Part shown: piece by piece, positions 44,050 through 54,667 of the stretch
How positions within the stretch are numbered: position 1 is the first letter of the stretch
Layout: every line of letters begins with the position of its first letter
Assembly (NCBI GenBank): GCA_027886185.1
Contig: WOAB01000568.1
Span: forward strand, 13,648,501-13,712,500
From: Rheum nobile
Taxonomy: Eukaryota > Streptophyta > Magnoliopsida > Caryophyllales > Polygonaceae
Reading direction: 5' to 3'
Length of the DNA: 64,000 bases
Program-made: the position numbers and the translations under genes
The notes under the pieces: generated by a model
Database searches by the model: none
Seen by the model: the letters and a program-made list of their open reading frames with translations, nothing else
Told to the model about the DNA's origin: nothing

Positions 44050-45566
44050 TCCCATTTACGCATATATATATATATATTATAAATAGTTTTAATTACAAAT
44101 ATGTAGTAACATAACTAATAAGGTAAAGTATATCTTATGAATAATTATATTCACAAATAAAAAGAAACTAATAAGGTAAAAAGATATCAATAATATTTGA
44201 GATGATAATATGTGTATAATTAAGGTAAGTTATTTTAAGTAAATAAATAAATATTTATGAAATAGAAATAGTAGATATCAAAATTAGAGAGTAATAAAAG
44301 TGTATTTGTATATTGAGAGTTGTCTATGTGGCATAGCTCATGGGTTGACACGTAGAAGAGATAATTAGGGAATTAATATAGTATATAGGTTTTCCTTAGT
44401 ATATATATCGTATTCTTTATTTAAAGATGATGAAAATTTAATAAATATATTTGTTAATTCATTTAGTAAATTGAAACAAAAGCATATAATTATTACGTAT
44501 TTCACCAATTAACCAAAGAGAGGGAGTACTAATTGTATTTGACTTCTGCCTTTATTCGTCTTTAATTATGAAAATAGGATAATATATATAAGTAAGATGT
44601 TTTTGATTGACATGTTTAGTTTTGGAAATATAATATTCTTATATATAATTATTATATTAATTTTTGGGAAAAAAGATATTTGCATATCATTCTTGTGATT
44701 AACATGTTTAGTTTATGAAATAGGAGAATTTGATATATATTTATTATGTTGATGTTAAAAAACAAAAAAATTATAAAATGCCATGTGGCAAAAAGAATAG
44801 GAGAATGTCATGTGGCATAAGGAGGGAGTGGGTTTAATAGGAGGATGCCATGTGGCATAGATGAGTTTTAGTTTAGTAGATATATAGTAGATTTTATGGA
44901 TGTTTTGTATTACTAATCTGTGTTATTGATATGTGTGTAAAGTATGTAGTAATTAGTTTAATTATGTGATTAATTGGTATCTAAATTAGGAAATTATATG
45001 TAAATTATGAAGTGATTAGTTCAGTTGTGTGATTAAATTGTATCTAAATTAAGAATTAATTTAGGCTTATGATACAAATCTTTTCTATATAAATTTGTAT
45101 TTTAAATATGTGAAATTTTAATAAAATGACACATGATATTTTCATTGTGGGATGCCAGGTGGCATAGTGAGATTTTGTTTGGTATATATATAGTATACTG
45201 AATTTACTAATATTTATTTTTAATATTTCATAAAAAAACGTGTAACAAAATTAAGATTAAGATTTTGGTTAGACTTATTGAGAATTTTTCCTTAGCTATA
45301 ATCCTATTGATATTCAATGAATGATATTATTAACAATTTCTTTCCATATCAAATGTATATATATTTGGGTTGAAATTATATGGTATGATACTATGTAATT
45401 ATAATGTGCAAGGAAGAGATATGTTATCTTATTCAACTTTTAATTTAGTATTATATAATAAAAAAGGTGAAAAATTATGGTAGTGACATTTGGCGAATAA
45501 TTAGGCGTTTTATTATAGGAGCGACATGTGGCGCTTATAGATTCAAATTTAGTATATATATATATA
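44050..45566 (-). repeat. Cluster of Helitron 5'-end-like sequences
   Basis: In minus orientation, sequences of the form TC(TACTATATA)...ACTAAA followed about 30 bases later by a GCCACATGGC-type palindrome end at about 44390, 44891, 45201 and 45566. Between them is AT-rich non-coding DNA without genes. Only 5' ends are recognisable, so these are truncated or non-autonomous copies stacked head to tail. Confidence 0.55.
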
Positions 45567-45578
45567 CTAGTGTAGTAC

Positions 45579-45593
45579 CCGTGCCTTGCACGG
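45579..45593 (-). terminator. Helitron A 3' hairpin
   Basis: The hairpin has six-base arms CCGTGC and GCACGG with a three-base loop, 11-12 bases before the terminal CTAG. It is the stop signal for rolling-circle transposition. Confidence 0.75.
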
Positions 45594-45909
45594 ATATGTT
45601 TATTTTTTTACATTTTTAAAATAGTATACTAAAATTATATATTAATTGATATAGAAATATGTAGTTAATGACTGTTATAGAAGTAGATAAATTCTTGTTT
45701 AGAAAATGAATAATTGAATAAAAATATTCAAGATATTAAAAAATTATCATATATAAAGAAAGACGGAACTCTCCATAACTTTATTAATAGTAAAAATTGG
45801 CTAAGTAGTTTTTGAAACGGGGATAACCACATCCATAACCATATAAGAATAAGACACCTCTGTTATTTGATAAAACAACGTTCATGATCTCATCATACAC
45901 CCCTTTATG

Positions 45910-47470
45910 GCTTCTGCTCCATTGTAGATCTAGAAATTAATTGTGTATGCTCCTTTAGATATGAGACTTGAATCTACAGGAGGCATGATGTTGTAGTGTC
46001 TCAAACTACTACCATTTCGTTGTAATAACTTGTCAATTTCATCAAGAGCATAGTTTTGTAATTGATCATCTATTAGATGCAAATCTACATATATATAACA
46101 TGCACGTGTCAGTACAATTACATGAGTAAAATATCTGCATAAAAAAATAAATCAAATAGAGTTAAGATTATGATCATGTAAACATCGATAATGAAATACA
46201 TACCCTCAATTCGGAGAATTCTCCTCTGTTTGTTGACAATATCATATGCTAGAAGCTTCCATATTCGTTCCCAAACAAACTTTGGCCTTAACATGCTATC
46301 AGACAACAAAAGAAATACAAATAGACTTCTAATATAGTGTGTCGATTCCCAAAAACTTGCTTCAGTTATCCCGTCAATATATTCTTTGTCATCATCTAAT
46401 AACCCCAATGCATAGTAAGCTTCTTTAAAGGTAGGATAAACTCTACCTTCAATAGTCGTTAAATCTCCATAGCATGTTGGCCCTTTAATATGATTCAACA
46501 AAATTTTAAGATAGTACTTCTCGCCACTACCTGGAGGCACGTGATAAATCCTTCCAACTGAATCACACTTTTCACGTTTTTTCCAATGTCTAGATGAAGC
46601 TACCCAAACAAATTGCTCTTGATATTCAGAGTATGTCAAATCTTTACCTTCTGCAAACTTTTTGTTACACTATATCCATTGCGGAAATATTGATTTCTCA
46701 CTTTCATGATTATTTAAGACGACGTCAATAAGATCATCATCATCAAATAAAACGCTTTCCTTACCAGGGAGGTGGAAATTCAATCGTTGAACATAAGGAG
46801 TCTCTTAATGAATATCAAAGCCAAAAATCCTCCAAGCCGCTTGACACTCCGATATATAGCGACAATTGTAGTAGTTTTTTTTATTTCATCCACGCCATTA
46901 TCACCAGGATTGTTTGCATCAGATCTTGAAATTGCAGCAGTGACATGATCATGCCCTTTATTTGTATTAGAACAAATACTTGATAGAGCCCAATCGATTG
47001 CAACATTCAACGTTTATATGTGCATTTTATTTTAGGAGAATAAATGCATTATAAGGAACCACATGCCGATTATCTAAGGAAACTCCATTCTTTTCAACTG
47101 TTCTACCCTCATCACGTCTTCTGTAAATAGGGTAACCATCTTTATCAACAAAAGTTTGTTGAACAAACTGTTTTGGAAAGTACTTTATACACTTTCCATC
47201 TGCCATACACGGAGAGGATCGATTAGAAGCTCCACATGGACCATGAATCATGAAATTTGTCACCACCTGGTATAAATCAACATCATCTGTTGGGTATGGA
47301 ATTTCAAGCGAGATGATCCTATCGATATCTGAAGTAGTTGACAACTTAGATTCCTTATCTAGAAACAACAAAATATGGGCTTGAGGTAAACCACGCATTT
47401 GGAATTCGATTGTGTAAATAACTGCAAAAAATACAAAAGTACAATCTGTTCTAGAATCACACATACACAC
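45910..47470 (-). pseudogene. Helitron Rep/helicase pseudogene
   Basis: Fragments in order are 47470-47027 (Rep: FQMRGLPQAHILLFLD, NFMIHGPCGASNRSSPCM, VDKDGYPIYRRRDEGRTVEK), 47010-46780 (NKGHDHVTAA) and 46639-45910 (RIYHVPPGSGEKYYLK, YPTFKEAYYALGLLDDDKEY, then LHLIDDQLQNYALDEIDKLL). These match Helitron Rep and the region before the Pif1-type helicase. The HUH metal-binding motif, usually PHAH, reads PQAH, and frameshifts separate the fragments. Helicase motifs I-VI are absent. It is non-functional. Confidence 0.8.
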
Positions 47471-49640
47471 AATTGAAGATTAAATGAGTGTACTCCTTTG
47501 CAAAAATACGATCAATATTGAAGATTAAATGAGTGTACTCCTTTGCAGAAATACAATCAATATGTACAAATTGTCCTAGAATCACACATAAACCAACTCT
47601 CCTAGAAAACAAAAAGCTTTCCAGCCTCTAGAATCTCAAAGAGAAAAAACTATTTAAAAATGTATTTACCTACAAAAGTATTGAACCCGATCACTTCAGT
47701 TTTGCTATGATCATGTGCAAAAACAAACCATATACACTTTAGTTCTTTGCACGTATAATCAAAGAGAAAAAACTATTTAAAAATATATTTACTTGCAAAA
47801 CTATGAATCGGTTTAGTTCTGTGCAAATACAAACCATTTACCTACAAAATTATTGAACCCGATCACTTTAGTTTTGCTGTGATTCTAGCTTTTTGTATTT
47901 TAATTGATGGAGGGGTGTAGTTTTATAACCCCAAAAAACGTTGAAGTTATTCTGCAAGATCGAACAAAAAGGAATAATTTAATTTTTTTGTTAATTTTGG
48001 AAAACATGTATATTCAGTTTTTGAAATATCCTTTATGAATGATGTCTTAATATTTTTGGTTATATGTGCATATCGTGCAATTGGAATATTGTTATCACAA
48101 ATCTGCTCGGCTGTTCAATTGGAATATTTGTTATCACAGATCTTGCATATTTATGGCAATTTTTGGATGTATTTCGTGCTATTTTGATTAATCCAGTTTT
48201 TTAGTTGTGCAATCTAGTTTTTTTGTTTGTAAAGTTCAGCAAGTTAAATTTTTGAATTTTGCATTCAAATTTTTGAGTTGTACATTCCAATTTTGTAGCA
48301 GGTTAAGTTTTTGTTCAATTACTATTTTGCTGGTATTTCTTGCAGGTTTTGTAACTAAATGTGCATTTGCATGATGCCATTAGTTTTATTAGTATGTTGT
48401 TAGTATTTATTACAGGTTTTGTAACGAAATATGCATTTGCATCATGCCATTGAATATTATTCGGTGCACAACTGGTTTAGTTTTATTGCAATACAGTCTT
48501 TGTAATTAATTTCCATGTTCAGTTTTTGGGAAAAAAAATCTTTTGTTTCCAATGCAGATTTACTTAATATTCTTGGGTGTGTTTTGGAAAGAATAGATTA
48601 CAAAATAAATATATACCTGGTAATTTATGATTACAGATATATTTACATATAAAATAAATATATGTCTGATAATATTTTTGCTATGTTTTGGAAAGAATAG
48701 ATTACAAAAATATTCATATTGTATGCATATCCTGTTAATATGGGCAGATATTTTATTTTATTTTTGAAAAACAAAGAAAAAAGGAGAGCTTGCCACCTGA
48801 CAAAATCAATGGCGTGATGCCACGTGACAGTAGAAAGGATTGGTTCATTTTAGGGGAATTTATTCAAGATTTCATGTCGATTTCGGTTAGTATACATCAA
48901 GTGTATAATTCTAGATTAGAATTTTTCTAAAAAAATTCTACAATTGTTGTTTGACTTATGAAATAATGATGTATAATTTTCCTTCTTTAAATAAAATGGA
49001 GGTAAAAAGTAAAATATTTTAGACATAATTAATTATATCTTATCCGTCGAGAAGGTAAATTTTAAATCTATAATATATGCATCTCTTTCTAACCAAAGTC
49101 GTATTTATGAACAATGTTTTTAATACCGAAAAAAAGATCCTACAAATGTTTCTAAAAAAAATCTTAAACTAATAACTACAAAAATATATGCTAATTATCA
49201 AATAAAAAAGTTATTCTTCTTTTTTTTGGGTCAAAAAAGCTATTTCCCTTGTAAAAAAGGTAACTCGATTTTTATATATGAAGTAAGACACTGCTAATGA
49301 AAAGATATTATGCTAATTTGGAAGGAGGATATCTCCTAGATGTATATCATTTTCAAAATTTTCATTTACAATATAAAATGAGATCTATTAAGTAAATGAG
49401 ATCTTTAGTAATAGTATATAGACATAGATTACGTACAAAAAATATATGGCTAAGAATATTATTTGCTACATTTTTGGAAAGATTATAGTATAAAAATTAT
49501 TCATATTATATGCATATCCGGCTAATATGGGTAGTGATTTTTTTTTTGATTTTATTAGATTTTCGAAAAAACAACTAAAAAAATGAGAGTTTGACACGTG
49601 ACAAATTTAATGTCGTGATGCCACGTGGAAACAGAGGTGT
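47471..49640 (-). other. Non-coding 5' part of Helitron A
   Basis: An approximately 50-bp tandem duplication (AAGATTAAATGAGTGTACTCC) lies at 47480-47560, with related ACAAAA.TATTGAACCCGATCAC blocks at 47680 and 47845. From 47900 on the DNA is AT-rich without ORFs. A second, weaker Helitron-like 5' end (ATGCCACGTGACA then GGTTAGTATAC) lies at about 48820-48900. Confidence 0.5.
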
Positions 49641-49704
49641 TTGGTTCATTTTCGGAGCACCATGTGGCGTAGTTGATATTCTGTTTTAGTATTTATATAG
49701 TAGA

Positions 49705-50578
49705 TTATATTTTTAATGGGTATATCATTGCCATGATCTCAAAGCTATAGGGGTAATTTTTTTCTATTATAGTTTCTGTATGGAACCGTAATTCCATGAA
49801 TATCTTTTTATATATAAATATATAGGACATCGGTTCTTAATATAACCGTTGTCTAAAGTTTTAAGAAAAAAATTACGTACGCGGTCCTGAGTGCTTAATA
49901 TAACCAGTTATTCAAAAAACAGTTGGCTGGGATTCTTTTAAAAACGTGAAACGCACCGCGGTCCCAAGTGCTCACCACAATTACATACATACATAGCCTG
50001 GATCCTTTACCGTGCCTAGAACAATCTTATTAAAAAGCCGCGGTCTCATTCACTATAAAACCGTGGTCTATCCCACATTTATGTACTAATACGTCATAGT
50101 TTTTCCCACAAAAAAACGCATATAATATGACAAAAATTTGACACGGCCAATTTTTTTCTTTTTTTTAATAAAAGTATAATCTAGACCGCTTATTACTCAG
50201 ATATGGACGGTCAACACACGTTCTTATTTCTCTCCTAAGTATACGTTATCATATAATATCAAAACTACGAAAAATTAAGCAATATCATTATAGCCTATGA
50301 GAATTTATCGAACAAGAAAACCCATATATATATGGACGTTCACCACTAGCTCAGCATGTGGCTGGCCAGAAGCATTAATTTTTTGGATTTCAATATTGAA
50401 GAGCCCACAAACACAATTAGTAGGTGCTTTAACTTAAAATACAATATAATACGTTATCATAACATTTGAAGTACACGACACCCTCACAAGTCACAAGTCA
50501 CAACTCATACATAATGAAACCAAATTAACCACACATCGATCTGTGCATAGGATTACTTATTTTAGAGACTAATTATAA
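49705..50578. other. Intergenic DNA with CCGCGGTC repeats, possible CACTA relic
   Basis: At 49830-50070 motifs such as AACCGTTGTCT, GCGGTCCTGAGTGCTTAATA, CCGCGGTCCCAAGTGCT and CACTATAAAACCGTGGTCTA recur. This resembles subterminal repeats and the CACTA terminus of En/Spm-like elements. No transposase is seen. The rest shows nothing recognisable. Confidence 0.35.
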
Positions 50579-50920
50579 TTAATTCGTGGATTTCCATTTG
50601 GTGAGCTCAAAGTTACTGTGCTTCATTGCAATGAACTCTGCAGCTTCAGCATCCACATCCTCTTCACCATGCGCCTTATAGTGACGGTGGGGGTGACTAT
50701 AATACTGCTCTCTAGGACGATGCGTCATCCCGCCATGGCAATATGCATAGCTATGCTCTGCTGGGTTTCCGTGACTGCTAGTGTGCTTCTTTGGTGGCCG
50801 TGACCACAAGGTCGAGAAATAAGTATTGTACTCGTCTAAGACGCGAGGGTCACGAGTTAGCTCCTCGATGCCCACCTTAGACGAGTTTGTGTATGAAGAA
50901 GAGAAAGGGGAGTACGACAT
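50579..50920 (-). CDS. Small DUF761-like protein, probable host gene
   Basis: An uninterrupted 113-codon ORF begins MSYSPFSSSYTNSSK. Its middle is His/Tyr/Pro-rich and its C-terminus reads EEDVDAEAAEFIAMKHSNFE and then LTKWK. The VDAEAAEFI segment resembles the short conserved motif of plant DUF761 proteins (cotton-fibre-protein-like); their molecular role is not established. A TATA box (51023-51032) lies about 100 bases upstream on the same strand, a normal distance for a compact plant gene. There are no introns, no stops and no surrounding element structure. It is the only gene in the window that looks like intact host coding sequence. An alternative is an untranscribed gene duplicate. Confidence 0.7.
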   Translation of the reverse strand: MSYSPFSSSYTNSSKVGIEELTRDPRVLDEYNTYFSTLWSRPPKKHTSSHGNPAEHSYAYCHGGMTHRPREQYYSHPHRHYKAHGEEDVDAEAAEFIAMKHSNFELTKWKSTN

Positions 50921-51022
50921 TCTTTAGAGATTAACTCGGGCTATTATGTTTTTGTACGTATGTGGTTTGGGTTAATTTTGAGGAGCTAGGTTGATGTGAT
51001 GATAATGGCCAAACTTGTGGGT

Positions 51023-51032
51023 CTATATATAG
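51023..51032 (-). promoter_or_regulatory. TATA box for the DUF761-like gene
   Basis: CTATATATAG lies about 103 bases upstream of the start codon, with GC-rich sequence between it and upstream DNA. Confidence 0.6.
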
Positions 51033-51600
51033 GGCCCGGGGGAATCAATTAATATCGCTGTCACTTTGTTACTTTTTATTATGTAATAATTTTCAAAAAG
51101 TAATATGCGCCATGTTTGAAAAGCGGTTCCTCATTTTCTTGCCTCTTGCAGCCTTGCTTTATAAAGAGCTTAATCTTAGAAGAGCTGATTTTTCTAGGCG
51201 TACGATTTGAAATATCATAGCCTAGTGTGTAGCATGATTTTATACCATAAAGATTGATGAAACCGACGACGATAGATCTTCTATAAATCCGATAAACGAA
51301 CTTAATACGAACGATTTAGAGTGGAAAACCCTAGTATCAAATAGTACACAGGGAAAAACCACTACATCCTAGCTTCTTGCTAGAAGGATTTGAACGGTAT
51401 ACTTCTCTTATTCATTCTCTATTTTGTTTACAACAAGGACTCATACACAAAGCTCTCTCCTCATCAATGGAGGCACAAAACCCTAATCGTAGAAGACAAT
51501 TAATTAACCTCGAAATAGAAAGAAGATAAAAGACTTAAATACCTTGCTTATTAGCCCTATTAATTAAATATTAAAGGTGATCACAAAATCCCTCTTCAAT
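51033..51600. other. Intergenic DNA, left half of an interrupted repeat from about 51180
   Basis: No gene is seen. From about 51180 the sequence (ATGATTTTATACCATAAAGA, AACAAGGACTCATACAC) looks like part of an LTR element in minus orientation, but no domain supports a family. Confidence 0.35.
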
Positions 51601-51679
51601 TTGCCCCTCAGATCTTCGGAGGCTTCGAGTCCGGAGAACCGATAAAGTGAACCGTTCAGGCCCCAATAATAAATTACAA

Positions 51680-51980
51680 GTCGAGAGCACTGCACGGCCT
51701 GTGCGAAAAAACGCACGGTCGTGCGCTTGGTACATTTATTTTTGGCTGAAAAGCCGAGAGCACCGCACGACCCGTGCGGAAAAATGCACGGCCGTGCGGT
51801 TGGCACTTTTAATTTTTGGCTGGAAAGCCGAGAGCACCGCACGGCCTGTGCGGAAAAATGCACGGCCGTGTTGGCGGTAATCTGGTTTCTCGGGAAAAAT
51901 CGAGGAGACCGCACGGCCCGTGCGTTTTGCATTTTGTTCATATTAGACAAATCGAAGGCACCGCACAGCCTGTGCGGTTG
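51680..51980. repeat. GCACGGCCGTGC near-palindrome array
   Basis: About eight copies of GCACGG(C/T)C(G/T)GTGC-type palindromes sit in loosely repeated 65-75 base units marked by GGCTG.AAAGCCGAGAGCAC. ORFs on both strands (51564-52011) are repeat translations. Gypsy B inserted 20-30 bases to the right. Confidence 0.75.
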
Positions 51981-52001
51981 CTACTTTTCATCATTCGGGC
52001 C

Positions 52002-52006
52002 ATTTG
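52002..52006 (+). repeat. Target-site duplication ATTTG, left copy
   Basis: It is identical to 62957-62961, directly flanking gypsy B. Confidence 0.9.
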
Positions 52007-54454
52007 TGTGATACCCCGTATTTTTGTAAGGTTATTTTGGGAATTTTGGAATTTTCCCGAGTACCCGTTGTGTACGTCGGATCTAATACAGAGAGTTTGA
52101 GACATTCTGTAATGTGCTCTGTATATGTAATATTTTTCTCAGTGAGATAATATACAGACGACATGCCTTGGATTTTAATATTCGTTCGCGTACGATAATT
52201 TTTATCCGGGGTTAATGTCATGATTCGTTCAAAGCTGAACGGGCGGGAAAAGCTGGTCACGGCGACCGCCGTACAAGTCGCGGCGACCGCCGTCGTGGGA
52301 TCCAAGAAACGGCGACCGCCGTACAGTCACGGCACCCGCTGTCCCAATACTCGAGGTGGTAGCTGGCGTGCCAGGCTACGGCGGCGACCACCGTAAATTA
52401 CGGCGCCCGCCGTAATTGCCGTCGTCGTTGTCCGAAAGTCTTTGCCCGATGGTCGCCGGCGTGGTTTCTGGCGAGCGCCGAACTAGCTTTCGTAGGGCCA
52501 TCTTCGTGCTCCTGATGCTTTGGCTATAAAAGGAGGTGTTGGGGAAGGGATTTGAGCCATCCCAAACACCGAACCTCTGCCAAATTCTTGTGTCGTCGGA
52601 GTTGTGTTTCGCCGGAGTTCGGAAGCCCTCGTCGGTGTCGTTTGGTGGTGTTTCCAGAAGCCCTTTAGAAGCCTTTTGGTTGCCTTTGGAGGTCAGAACC
52701 CAAGCAAGGCGGAAAGGGGTCGAAACGCGCATCATTTTGGCGAGATTTTCTCTCGTTTCAGTCGTCTGAGTTCTTCACGGCGACCGCCGAGTTCTTCACG
52801 GCGCCCGCCGTGATGAACTGCGGCGACCGCCGCCAAGAACAGCGACCGCCGCCAGTGCCCAGAATGCCTTCGTGGCTTTGGCTTGGTTGGTTGTCGTCGT
52901 GGCATCTTTCCTTTCGTTTTCTTTCGTCGTTTTAGATTTGTACTTTGGTTATGTCGGATCTAACTTAGGGTTCCTTTTATGGGTCGACTCGAAAGTTGTT
53001 GTGCTGTCGGAACTATACACGTGTCGAGCCCGGATTCCAGTTGTCGTCGTTAGGCTATTCTGCGGATTAAGGCAAGTGGCGGTTCGCTCTTGCTCATTCG
53101 TTCCATATTTACATTAATTATCAGTAGTTTATCTGAGTAATTAATTTGGAATGAATACTCTGTTTGTTTGGAAATGGTTTTGGCAAACTATTTTGGAAAA
53201 AAAAATGTTGATATTATAATAGGTTGTATATCTGTTAGAACAACGCTATTATCTGTGATCGTCTTTCGGGCCTTTATGTGGATTTATCCGGTAACTGTTA
53301 TTGTGCTGTAACTGTTTAGTTAGCACTGTTAGATAGGAACGTTACTCGGACTCGGTCCAGTCGTTTCTTTATAATCTGGTATCGGGGTGGCTCATCTCCA
53401 TCTGGTACTATTCTAAGATCATGATCGGTCTCTTTCACAAGTGTGTAGAGACATGACACTTAGCTGGTGTCACAAACCTTCCGGTGTACGTCACTCTCGA
53501 CGAAACGTATACTAAGATGTGTCGTCCCAATGATGGGGTACACATGTAAAAGTCTAATAACGTGATGTGTGTTTTTGGAACATAAATCAGATAAGTGCTA
53601 CTCGACGCACATAATTAATACACCTTCGGCGAGTAGTGCAGCTAAGTTATAGTGCAGCTAGGAAAACTCGTCTCGACTTTGATCATAGTACGTTCTCTTT
53701 CCAATCTGGATTCGCTGTAGGCGATGAGGTTGGTCGTGAACCGAAGCATCTCAGTCAACTTTTAAATCATTGTTGTATGATGCTGTAAACATTCCAGATT
53801 TGTCATATTTCCTTAAAGACTCAATCTCTTGGAGTATCTTTTCGAGTCGATTTCTGTGAAGATTCAGTCTTCCAAAATCTTCTCTTGTGCATACCTCTTG
53901 TCTATTCCAGTAGGAGTATGCTGGTTGACTATCGCCATCGATTATTATTCGAGAAGCGATGAGTCTAACCTAATACAACTGCTTTGAACCAGTCTGCTTT
54001 ATACCCTTGCTAGTCTATTCAAGTAGACTAACCCACGAACTTTGTTCTCCGCATGTGGGCTGGTGTCATCCGTTCGATTCGGCACATCAGATAAGAAGTA
54101 GCTCAGAAGAATAGAAGGACTATGGAGTCGACGGTGGTTTTTGAACGTTTTAATTATTTCTTTAATCAGGTTGAGATCTTTTAGACAATGACTTTGGTTG
54201 TAAGGTGTTTTATAAGACTTCCGCTGTATTTGGTTTAAACTCTGTGTTAGCCTATTCGGGATTGGGTTGTAATCCCGTAACTCATGTTTCCTTGACAATG
54301 TTATGTTTTGGAATTGAATGCTTTGATCATTATGTATCATTTGTATTTCATAAATTGTATTTAAATGGTAAAGCCTTGGGTGATCTCGGTAAGGAACACT
54401 GGGGTCACTAGCGGTAATACCTTTCCAAAAGGGTTAAGTTTTGGGGGTGTTACA
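52007..54454 (+). repeat. 5' LTR of gypsy B
   Basis: This LTR has CGGCGACCGCCG-type motifs clustered at 52257-52420 and 52777-52860 and a TATA box at 52525. Compared with the 3' LTR it has an extra 21-bp unit near 52777 and an extra 8 bp near 52868. ORFs such as 52376-52735 recur in the 3' LTR and are not genes. Confidence 0.92.
52525..52532 (+). promoter_or_regulatory. TATA box in the 5' LTR of gypsy B
   Basis: TATAAAAG lies in the context GGCTATAAAAGGAGG, the likely start of element transcription about 30 bases downstream. Confidence 0.65.
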
Positions 54455-54458
54455 GTTG

Positions 54459-54470
54459 TGGTATCAGAGC
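54459..54470 (+). other. Primer-binding site of gypsy B
   Basis: TGGTATCAGAGC, four bases after the LTR, is complementary to the 3' end of initiator methionine tRNA. Confidence 0.85.
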
Positions 54471-54667
54471 CAAAGGTTTTGAAACGGGTTTGGGATTTTT
54501 TATAAACCATTTATCCGTTTTCTAAATGCTTTAAAAGGGGCTCTGAATTTTCAAAGTAAAAAGAATTTAAAAACACCGTTCATAGTCATGTCTTCTAGAT
54601 AGTCTGATATAGTAAGCTTGCTTCTATGTCTAGAAAGACTAATTCCTTCATCGTTATCCTATAGGAG

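Larger units (their letters stand above)
45567..49704 (-). mobile_element. Helitron A, about 4.1 kb, with broken Rep/helicase
   Basis: On the minus strand it begins TCTACTATATAAATACTAAA (T at 49704, preceded by A). It ends with hairpin CCGTGCAAGGCACGG (45593-45579), then GTACTACACTAG (last base 45567), followed by T. This satisfies A|TC...CTAG|T. A Rep/helicase pseudogene lies in the same orientation at 47470-45910. The 5' third is AT-rich and non-coding. The element inserted exactly at the edge of another Helitron 5' end (45566). Confidence 0.75.

Noticed and set aside
43767..44114. 115-codon plus-strand ORF at the right end of MULE-2
   Set aside because: It overlaps the untranslated leader of the Ulp1 gene and runs into AT-rich flank; no homologous motif.
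49830..50070. Complete CACTA transposon
   Set aside because: Only motif-like subterminal repeats are visible; no paired terminus, no target duplication and no transposase.
52376..53117. Several ORFs of 69-119 codons in the gypsy B LTR, repeated at 60907-61619
   Set aside because: They lie in both LTRs, overlap on opposite strands and contain GC-palindrome translations. No family is recognisable.
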